Assembly (NCBI GenBank): GCA_016882165.1
Contig: VHBV01000021.1
Location: 1 to 12,294 of the forward strand
Origin: Candidatus Pelagibacterales bacterium
GTDB taxonomy: Bacteria; Pseudomonadota; Alphaproteobacteria; Rickettsiales; UBA1997
Length of the DNA: 12,294 nucleotides
Reading direction: 5' to 3'
The first letter of the stretch is position 1. Each line of letters starts with the position of its first letter. This document shows, one piece after another, positions 6,929-12,294 of this stretch. Under the pieces are notes generated by a model. The model saw nothing but the letters and a program-made list of their open reading frames with translations, was not told where the DNA came from and did not search any database. Both the position numbers and the translations under genes were made by a program.

Positions 6929-8238
6929 CTGCTGCTATTTCCTTCATTTCTTAAATAAGATTCTTTTTTTGATTTTAATTTTTCAGCATCAATAACATCT
7001 CCATCGCCACAAACTGATCCAGATGGTATCTCATTTGATTTTTTCTTTTTTTTATCTTTTTTTGCTATTTCTGCGACGACCAATGACATATGATTTGCCC
7101 ATGAATCGACAAGAGCTTCAACACCTTCAGGGTTAAGATTTTTATCATATTTAAATTCTCTTTTTTTACTTATGACATCTTTTATTTTTTCTTTAGCAAA
7201 AGAGCCCTGGGAAGAATCGCGATGAAACTCTAAAATTTCTGTTATTTCCTTATTTTTAATAACAGCATCAATATAAGCTGCAAGATCATGACCAAGCTTA
7301 TTAACAACTCTTTGACTCACAACAGGAACATAATTGTTGCCTAAAACTATAAGATGATTATTAGTACTATTTGGTCTATAAAAAAAAGACGAATCATTAT
7401 CATGACACTCAGGATCCAAATAAATGGCTCTCATAAGACTATCTGGTTTTCTTGTCCCCATGTCAGTAGCAGATAATATGTTAGTTGTAAAAATTGGAAT
7501 TGAGTCAACTCTAAGAGAACTCCAATTAACTGGGCTACCAATATTAACTACAGAAATTCTATCGAAATATTTAGGAATTTCCGCTTCAGCAACTCCTTTA
7601 CTCAAAAGAAATTCGTAAGTATATTCAAGATGAGACCTATTTTCTCTACTACCTATACTAAATCCAGCCAAAGTAAATTTTTCTATTTCTTCTGGTTTTA
7701 ATAAATTACCATCTTTATCAGTAATTTTTGGCAAAATTATTTTGGCAAAAAAATTGTTTGATTCTTCTAAGTTTATGTAATTTTCATTTTGATAATAATG
7801 TAACCCTTCTATATACCTAGACTCTCTTCCCTGGCCATCTTTTAATGGAGAGTAAACTACTGCATCAGGGAATATTCTTCGAAATTCTTCTATAGAATAC
7901 TTTAGCTGTTTTTCGCTATCACCTCCTCCAAGACCAGGACTTACAATCACTTTTGCTTCTTTCAGCTCAGATTTTTCAGCTTCAATCAATTGATCTTTCT
8001 TTAGAGAAAAGAACGATCCTGCGCATTTATTTTCTGGACCAGGCTTTATAGAACTAGGAATAAATCTTAAGTCAGAAAAATCTGGCATCAAATTACTTTT
8101 AATTATTTTTTCCACCTGTACATAATCTTGGTGAGGTATTACAAAGCCTATAAACTCAGAAAAATCGCTGGACTTTGATTTAATAACTTTCTCCAGTATT
8201 CCTAGAAACTGATTTCTCCACCCAGTACTTGATTTCAT
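6925..8238 (-). CDS. Unknown protein with alpha/beta-hydrolase-like motifs
   Basis: 437 residues; no family recognised with confidence. The middle third resembles an alpha/beta-hydrolase order: a strand and turn VIVSPGLGGGDS (97-108) that could form an oxyanion loop, a nucleophile-elbow-like GFSIG with Ser194 (192-196), the strand-loop VVNIGSPVNW (230-239), Asp259 in SATDMG, and His317 in NKLGHDL. Ser194-Asp259-His317 is in the canonical order, so a serine hydrolase or esterase/lipase is a reasonable hypothesis, not a demonstrated one. There is no signal peptide or membrane helix, so it is probably cytoplasmic. The C-terminus is charged, with a lysine run at 393-400. It lies between a lone receiver and a histidine kinase and overlaps the kinase start by 4 nt, so a role in that signalling system is likely. 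The gap to the receiver gene is 48 bp. Confidence 0.85.
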   Translation of the reverse strand: MKSSTGWRNQFLGILEKVIKSKSSDFSEFIGFVIPHQDYVQVEKIIKSNLMPDFSDLRFIPSSIKPGPENKCAGSFFSLKKDQLIEAEKSELKEAKVIVSPGLGGGDSEKQLKYSIEEFRRIFPDAVVYSPLKDGQGRESRYIEGLHYYQNENYINLEESNNFFAKIILPKITDKDGNLLKPEEIEKFTLAGFSIGSRENRSHLEYTYEFLLSKGVAEAEIPKYFDRISVVNIGSPVNWSSLRVDSIPIFTTNILSATDMGTRKPDSLMRAIYLDPECHDNDSSFFYRPNSTNNHLIVLGNNYVPVVSQRVVNKLGHDLAAYIDAVIKNKEITEILEFHRDSSQGSFAKEKIKDVISKKREFKYDKNLNPEGVEALVDSWANHMSLVVAEIAKKDKKKKKSNEIPSGSVCGDGDVIDAEKLKSKKESYLRNEGNSSR

Positions 8239-8272
8239 TATTGAAGTTAATTTGTTTTTGGGATATTATTAT

Positions 8273-8287
8273 ATAGTTTAAAACTAT
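8273..8287. repeat. 15-bp inverted repeat between receiver and hydrolase-like genes
   Basis: ATAGTTT-A-AAACTAT has perfect 7-bp arms and touches the stop codon of the receiver gene. On the minus-strand transcript it could form a small hairpin, but no U-run follows. It could act as a processing or attenuation site that lowers expression of the two downstream genes, or as an operator. Confidence 0.4.
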
Positions 8288-8691
8288 TAATCGCCATACC
8301 TAAAGAAAAGCTGTTCAGTAATAACATCAATCAAATTATCAACCGAGAATGGCTTTGTTATGTAACTATCACATTTAGTTTTATGACTAATTTCTTTCAC
8401 CTCATTTGCAACCGCAAATGCACTCACTACAATAATTGGAACTGATTTTAGAAATTCGTCACTCTTCATCAATTTTGCAATATCAATACCAGAAATTTCA
8501 TCTGATAGTTTTATATCAAGTAGAACAATATGAGGTTTTTCTTTATGAAGAATTTCAATAGATTGCTTAGGATTATCTATTATAATGGGCTGACAATCCA
8601 TTTTTTTAATTACCATTTCAAGATAAAACCTATTGCAAGAGTCATCTTCTATAATTGCAATCTTTACTGGTGACGATTTTTGCTGTGCCAT
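8287..8691 (-). CDS. Single-domain response regulator (DivK/CheY-like)
   Basis: 134 residues, a receiver domain with no output domain. The acidic pair Asp16-Asp17 follows strand 1 (IAIIEDD), the phosphoacceptor is Asp59 in IVLLDIKLSD, the switch Ser90 is in IIVVSAF, and Lys113 is in ITKPF. All residues for phosphorylation and Mg2+ binding are present. Lone receivers of this kind (DivK, CheY, Spo0F) relay phosphate or bind partner proteins and do not bind DNA. The likely donor is the histidine kinase two genes downstream on the same strand; the protein between them is a candidate partner. The symbol divK is not given because the gene context differs from the Caulobacter divK-pleD locus. thiS lies 86 bp upstream on the same strand, and no convincing promoter was found in that gap. 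Confidence 0.93.
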   Translation of the reverse strand: MAQQKSSPVKIAIIEDDSCNRFYLEMVIKKMDCQPIIIDNPKQSIEILHKEKPHIVLLDIKLSDEISGIDIAKLMKSDEFLKSVPIIVVSAFAVANEVKEISHKTKCDSYITKPFSVDNLIDVITEQLFFRYGD

Positions 8692-8777
8692 TATTCTGTA
8701 ATATATAACTTAATTTTACTAAAGAAATGGAAAATATGAGAATAGAAAAGATACGTAAAAGAATAAATAATAAAAAA

Positions 8778-8987
8778 CTAACCACCACCGATAAAATGCA
8801 CTATCTCAACTTTATTTCCTTCATTTAAAACTATTTTAGAAAAAAAATCTGGACTGATTATCTCTAAATCTTTTTCTATAGCAACCTTTTTAATGTCTAA
8901 TTCCAATTCTTGAATTAAATCAGCAATTGTAGTATGTTTTTCAACAAACTTCTCTTCGCCATTTAAAATAATCTTTACTTTTGACAT
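8778..8987 (-). CDS. thiS: Sulfur carrier protein ThiS
   Basis: 69 residues, normal for ThiS (beta-grasp, ubiquitin-like). It has KIILNGEE at the start, an IADLIQELEL helix, VAIEKDLEII, the NEGNKVEIVHF strand and a C-terminal Gly-Gly-Gly tail. In thiamine synthesis ThiF adenylates the terminal glycine, which is converted to a thiocarboxylate and donates sulfur to the thiazole made by ThiG. No thiG, thiF, thiO or thiE is in the window, though they could lie elsewhere. The related MoaD family is less likely given the length and the FIGGG ending. It is divergent from lptF with a 64-bp gap. TATAAT lies just 3 nt before the ATG. Confidence 0.9.
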   Translation of the reverse strand: MSKVKIILNGEEKFVEKHTTIADLIQELELDIKKVAIEKDLEIISPDFFSKIVLNEGNKVEIVHFIGGG

Positions 8988-9051
8988 AGCATTATAAAAC
9001 TGTTATTTTTTGCATCAAATTAATTTAATACCTTAAAAGACCTTTTTAAAA

Positions 9052-10149
9052 TTGAAACTATATAATCGTTACATTCTTAAAAAAATACTAACCGGATTTT
9101 TCGGCTTTGCTGCTATATTTATTTTACTAATATGGTTCAGCCGAGCTATTTCTTTTGTGAAATATATAACCGATAATGGCATAGAGTTAAAGCAATTTTT
9201 CTATCTATTCGTTCTAATATTACCCTGGTTACTACTTTTTATTATTCCAATTTCTCTTTTTGCTTCAATACTTCTAATATACAACCGCCTTATTTCAAGC
9301 AATGAAATTACAATACTAAAAAATTCTGGTTTAACTAAATTTGAAATTGCAAAGCCAGTAGCTATAATTGCTACTACTTGTTCAATTTTATGCTTTTATA
9401 TTTCTTTTTTTCTTATGCCCTACTCTAACAAAGAGCTAAGAACATCAAAAACTAACTTCAGCAATAACTATGCTAATTTAAAAATTAACGCTCAAAGCTT
9501 TGAAAACTTAAAGAATTTGACTATTTACTTCCAAAATCGCGATCAAAACAACAATTTGTCCGGAATTTTATTAAACGACAATCACATAGAATCTTCTTTA
9601 ACAATAACAGCACAAAGTGGTAATATTGTTGTAAAAAATAACTCAGCTTTGCTCTACATGAAAAATGGAACAGTACAAAGACTAAACAAACTTGAAAATA
9701 AATCAGACATTCTAAATTTTGATAACTATGTTTTTAATCTCACTGAAAACAATAAAACAGAAACTCAAAAACGTTGGAAACCAAAAGAAAGATTTTTAAA
9801 CGAGTTAATTGATCCAAATGATGATTCTGAATATGAAGATTTAATAGAATACAGCTCAGAATTACATCAAAGATTAACCTATCCTCTACTACCAATTATA
9901 TTCTCAATTATTGCTCTTTCCTGTATTTTGCGTGATAATTTTAACCGCAGAGGAAATACTTCAAATGTTGTTTTGGCAATTTCTTTAGCAGTTACTTTTC
10001 TAATTTTGAATATTTCTAGTTATAAACTCATCGAAACAAAACCTTTACTATCACCTATTTTATATTGTAATATTGCTTTATTTTCTTTGACTGGGCTCCA
10101 TCTACTAAATCGCAAGACAAAATCAAATAGGAATGCAAAAAAAGATTAA
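9052..10149 (+). CDS. lptF: LPS export permease LptF
   Basis: 365 residues, typical for the YjgP/YjgQ family. The N-terminus MKLYNRYILKKILTGFF is the family's usual amphipathic start leading into TM1 (about 13-30). TM2 and TM3 fall at about 48-78 and 100-122, followed by a periplasmic beta-jellyroll-type domain (about 125-270) and three C-terminal helices (about 276-294, 305-323, 333-351). The ELHQRLTYPLLP stretch (270-281) before TM4 is characteristic. LptF with LptG forms the inner-membrane part of LptB2FG, which extracts LPS and passes it to LptC and LptA. The start is TTG: an in-frame stop at 9034-9036 rules out any upstream ATG, and a later start would remove the conserved N-terminus. 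It overlaps lptG by 17 nt. lptF and lptG share a family; the assignment rests on gene order and N-terminal style. Confidence 0.92.
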   Translation: MKLYNRYILKKILTGFFGFAAIFILLIWFSRAISFVKYITDNGIELKQFFYLFVLILPWLLLFIIPISLFASILLIYNRLISSNEITILKNSGLTKFEIAKPVAIIATTCSILCFYISFFLMPYSNKELRTSKTNFSNNYANLKINAQSFENLKNLTIYFQNRDQNNNLSGILLNDNHIESSLTITAQSGNIVVKNNSALLYMKNGTVQRLNKLENKSDILNFDNYVFNLTENNKTETQKRWKPKERFLNELIDPNDDSEYEDLIEYSSELHQRLTYPLLPIIFSIIALSCILRDNFNRRGNTSNVVLAISLAVTFLILNISSYKLIETKPLLSPILYCNIALFSLTGLHLLNRKTKSNRNAKKD

Positions 10150-11239
10150 CACCTATATAGCTTCTAACTTTCTTTTAAGATTCGTTCAAGTTTCTTTGGG
10201 ATTCTCTTTACTTATTTTCTTTATCAATTTTATGGATGTAATTGAGAAAATAAAAGGATCGGAAGCATCTTTTTGGGTTGGACTTTTTATGCCTTGTCTA
10301 CAAATTCCAGATTTTCTTAATGATATTGCTCCATCATTGGTTTTAATGTCAGCAATTGTAACATTTTTTTTACTTTCAAGCAAAAGTGAAATTACGATAG
10401 TTCGTGCTAGTGGTTTTTCTTTGTGGCAAATTTTGCAACCAATTGCCATAAGCGCTTTTTTATTAGGCGTTTTTTGGATTACTATCTTTAACAGCTTTTC
10501 AATACAAGCCTTAAACAAATTTAATCAGTTAGAAAACCAATATGTCAAAAAAGAAGAACGTCTATCGATAGAACCAAAAAATGGCATTTGGCTGAAGCAA
10601 TCCAACATTGATAAATCTGGTGAAACTATAATAATTCAGGCTGGTAAAATTTATAAAAACAGCTTGCAACTTGATGAAGTGGTTTTCTGGTTTTTTGATA
10701 AAAATAATAATTTTTACCAAAAAATAGATGCTGAAGAAATGATATTAGTTAACGATAGCTGGCACTTAAAAAAAATAACTTTAAATGATCAAAATAACAT
10801 CAACAAAAAAATTGATAACTATAAAATTAAGACAAATCTGAAGCCAGACTTTATAATACAAAAAGTATTTAATAATTTTCAGAATGTGAAATTATTCTCT
10901 ATTTTTGACTTGCCCGATTTAATTGAAGAACTACAAACCTCGGGCTTTTCACCAACAAAATTTATTGTCTATTTCAACTCTCTTTTAAGTAAACCAATTC
11001 TGTTTGTAGCAATGATTTTAATTGCTTGTTTCTTTGGACTTAATCATACAAGAAATAACTATGCTGTTTTAATGATTTTTCTTGGTATAACTTTCGGACT
11101 TCTATTATATATCATATCAAGCATTATGATTGCTCTAAGTTCTTCTAACTTAGTCCCAACTTTTGCCGCAACATGGGTTATTGCAATCATTTGTCTAGCA
11201 ATTGGAATTTTACTGATTTACAAAAAAGAAAATATCTAA
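10133..11239 (+). CDS. lptG: LPS export permease LptG
   Basis: 368 residues, second member of the YjgP/YjgQ pair. TM1 is about 15-33, TM2 about 63-82 and TM3 about 100-121. The segment SEITIVRASGFS (85-96) between TM2 and TM3 is the coupling region that contacts the LptB ATPase. A periplasmic domain spans about 125-270, with GIWLKQ at 151-156, and three C-terminal helices follow at about 285-301, 310-333 and 343-363. It works with LptF as the two transmembrane halves of the LPS exporter. The ATG lies 17 nt inside the lptF end, so the two are cotranscribed and translationally coupled. The presence of both implies an LPS- or lipooligosaccharide-bearing outer membrane. lptB, lptC and lptA are not in the window. 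Confidence 0.93.
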   Translation: MQKKINTYIASNFLLRFVQVSLGFSLLIFFINFMDVIEKIKGSEASFWVGLFMPCLQIPDFLNDIAPSLVLMSAIVTFFLLSSKSEITIVRASGFSLWQILQPIAISAFLLGVFWITIFNSFSIQALNKFNQLENQYVKKEERLSIEPKNGIWLKQSNIDKSGETIIIQAGKIYKNSLQLDEVVFWFFDKNNNFYQKIDAEEMILVNDSWHLKKITLNDQNNINKKIDNYKIKTNLKPDFIIQKVFNNFQNVKLFSIFDLPDLIEELQTSGFSPTKFIVYFNSLLSKPILFVAMILIACFFGLNHTRNNYAVLMIFLGITFGLLLYIISSIMIALSSSNLVPTFAATWVIAIICLAIGILLIYKKENI

Positions 11240-11255
11240 AAGTTGATTTTTCTTT

Positions 11256-11298
11256 AATTAAAACGATCCTATTTTTCGTAGCTAATTCTTAGTTTTTT
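11256..11298 (+). terminator. Weak candidate terminator after lptG
   Basis: An imperfect hairpin can pair AATTA (11256-11260) with TAATT (11283-11287), with ACGA (11263-11266) and TCGT (11276-11279) nested inside. A T6 run follows at 11293-11298. A tighter alternative is CTAA-TTC-TTAG (11282-11292) directly before the same T run. Both stems are weak, so this is only a possible Rho-independent terminator. Confidence 0.3.
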
Positions 11299-11353
11299 CA
11301 TCAAAACTTTGCGAAAAACAAATTTCTGAAACATAGCTTAAAAAATACATCAC

Positions 11354-11370
11354 TGTTTTGACGCAAAACA
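11354..11370. repeat. 17-bp inverted repeat containing a -35-like hexamer
   Basis: TGTTTTG-ACG-CAAAACA has perfect 7-bp arms in the 256-bp gap between lptG and the LPP20-like gene. It includes TTGACG (11358-11363), five of six bases of a -35, but no good -10 follows at 16-18 bp. On the plus strand an A-rich stretch follows rather than a U-run, so it is not a terminator. An operator is possible; the regulator is unknown. Confidence 0.45.
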
Positions 11371-11495
11371 AAATAAAAAATAATAGATTATCTACTAGTA
11401 TTTTTGAGTTAAAAATGGTAAAGTTTTTCATAAACTCCACCAATTCATTTGATTATTTTGCTATATAACTATTTAAAAACTTTTTTAAAAAAATT

Positions 11496-12089
11496 ATGAA
11501 AAATAAAATTGTAATATTGCTATCAATTGCTGCTTTATCTTTGTTTTCTTGCAGTAAGAAAAATACTGAAATTACTAACAAAAACAATGAACTTTCTAAT
11601 CTACCTTCTTGGGTTTTAGATCCAGAAGTTGAAGATGGAATTGGTGCAGTAGGAATTGCTGGACCTTCCAAAGGAGGACTGAAATTTCAAATTCCAATTG
11701 CAGAACTAAATGCCAAAGGAAACATTGCTGCTAAAGTTCAGTCAGAAATTAGCAGAGTTACTAAAGAAGCTTTAAGATCAGCTAATGTGAATAATTCCGA
11801 TGATGTAGAAGAATTCTTCTCACAAGCAAGCAAAGAAGTTATAAAAAACCAAAGTTTATCTGGGGTTAAAAGGGTCAAAGATCACATATTCTTATCAAAA
11901 GACGGAACTCTTTACATTCACATGGTTCTTACAGGAAATGACTATAGTAAATTTTTACAAAATAGCGAAAATAAAATGGCTTCTCGTATAAAAAAATCAG
12001 ATATGGCGCGTGATAATATCAATAAAACAGAACAAGCAAACAAAGCAATTTTTGATGAGTTAGAGAAAGAAAGATCAAATAAAGAATAA
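11496..12089 (+). CDS. LPP20-family-like lipoprotein
   Basis: 197 residues. A lipoprotein signal peptide (basic start, hydrophobic core 5-17) ends in the lipobox LFSC with lipidated Cys19. After a short Asn/Lys linker, LPSWVLDP (36-43) and IGAVGIA (49-55) match the start of LPP20-type lipoproteins. A helical region with ELNAKGNIAAKVQSEI (70-85) and a strand pair around LSGVKRVKDHIFLSKDGTLYIHMVL (121-145) follow. The last 40 residues are charged and probably a helical tail. LPP20 was described in Helicobacter as an outer-membrane-associated lipoprotein; the molecular role of the family is poorly defined. The assignment is by remembered pattern and should be read as family-like. The gene stands alone after a 256-bp gap and ends in a strong hairpin, so it is probably a single-gene transcript. 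TGCTATATA at 11459-11467 may be an extended -10. Confidence 0.78.
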   Translation: MKNKIVILLSIAALSLFSCSKKNTEITNKNNELSNLPSWVLDPEVEDGIGAVGIAGPSKGGLKFQIPIAELNAKGNIAAKVQSEISRVTKEALRSANVNNSDDVEEFFSQASKEVIKNQSLSGVKRVKDHIFLSKDGTLYIHMVLTGNDYSKFLQNSENKMASRIKKSDMARDNINKTEQANKAIFDELEKERSNKE

Positions 12090-12103
12090 AATAATATTTT
12101 ATT

Positions 12104-12140
12104 TCTCTTACCCAAATTTTTTTTAAATATGGGTAAGAGA
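12104..12140. terminator. Strong hairpin after the lipoprotein gene
   Basis: TCTCTTACCC (12104-12113) is fully complementary to GGGTAAGAGA (12131-12140). The stem continues inward with one more pair, an A-A mismatch and about four A-T pairs, closing on a T-rich loop near 12120-12124. It begins 14 nt after the stop codon and is the most stable structure seen in the window. No U-run follows on either strand, so it departs from the classical Rho-independent form. It may still end transcription or protect the 3' end. Confidence 0.55.
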
Positions 12141-12266
12141 TCTTAGTAAAACAAAAACATTGTTCTAGGTTTCTATTATATCAAAAAAAGAAAGAGCACT
12201 GTTGATAATGAAAGCGCTATATCGAAAAAATAACTAAATCTAATTAATAGAAATCCCACAAAACTT

Positions 12267-12294
12267 ATGAAAAAGTTTACAATATTAGTAGTTT
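12267..12294 (+). CDS. Start of a truncated gene, possible exported protein
   Basis: The ATG at 12267 opens a frame reading MKKFTILVV to the window edge, with no stop. Two lysines followed by a hydrophobic run suggest the start of a signal peptide. Only nine codons are present, so no function can be assigned, and the frame itself is tentative. It lies 126 bp after the hairpin that closes the lipoprotein gene. Confidence 0.4.

Noticed and set aside
7424..7618. Plus-strand 64-residue frame
   Set aside because: It is antisense to the hydrolase-like gene and lacks a ribosome site and any recognisable motif.
8692..8777. Promoter for the receiver gene
   Set aside because: The best candidate on the minus strand (TTTACG, 17 bp, TATTTT) matches only four of six bases in each hexamer, which is not distinguishable from background.
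9020..9036. Possible CtrA sites (TTAA-N7-TTAA) upstream of lptF
   Set aside because: Several TTAA tetramers occur, but none has the seven-base spacing; they reflect AT content.
10186..10518. Minus-strand 110-residue frame
   Set aside because: It is the shadow of lptG, whose membrane segments and conserved loop are on the plus strand.
11415..11468. 17-codon ORF upstream of the lipoprotein gene
   Set aside because: It is short, has no ribosome site, and its composition is expected by chance in this AT-rich gap.
11453..11671. Minus-strand 72-residue frame
   Set aside because: It overlaps the signal peptide and N-terminus of the lipoprotein gene and has no independent support.
12202..12210. 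Fur-like half site TGATAAT before the truncated gene
   Set aside because: The left arm matches but the right arm is absent, so it is not an operator by the criteria used for 2273-2309.

Overview
The window reads as a piece of an AT-rich, densely coding Gram-negative genome. Several products look alphaproteobacterial: a YajQ beginning with the 'DNAVN' style N-terminus, a ThiS ending in 'FIGGG', a MetZ with the DGQGR active-site motif, and a DivK-like lone receiver beside a membrane histidine kinase. Together with the AT bias, A/T-ending codons, weak Shine-Dalgarno sequences and one TTG start, this suggests a Rickettsiales/Holosporales-like alphaproteobacterium. That placement is an inference from remembered family features, not a search result.

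Layout. 2-1177 (+): 3' part of an ABC-F ATPase. 1234-2151 (-): an orphan prepilin-like protein with a LamG/concanavalin-like body. 2152-2384: a divergent regulatory region holding a well-formed promoter toward the right and two tandem near-consensus Fur-type operators at its predicted start point. 2385-5135 (+): rlpA overlapping metZ, then yajQ and a membrane-anchored unknown. 5159-8691 (-): a three-gene signalling cassette in the order lone receiver, alpha/beta-hydrolase-like unknown, cache-HAMP-type histidine kinase. 8778-8987 (-): thiS. 9052-11239 (+): lptF and lptG overlapping, the inner-membrane pair of the LPS exporter. 11496-12089 (+): an LPP20-family-like lipoprotein, followed by a strong hairpin and the first codons of another gene at the right edge.

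How the genes relate. Much of the window concerns the envelope: LptFG export LPS, RlpA is a cell-wall/septal lipoprotein, the LPP20-like protein is a second lipoprotein, and the prepilin is presumably exported. The two points most worth following are the tandem Fur-like operators that would put rlpA-metZ under metal control, and the receiver/hydrolase-like/kinase cassette, whose middle protein I do not recognise but which carries a plausible Ser-Asp-His set and is translationally coupled to the kinase. No tRNA, rRNA, CRISPR array, insertion sequence or transposase was seen.
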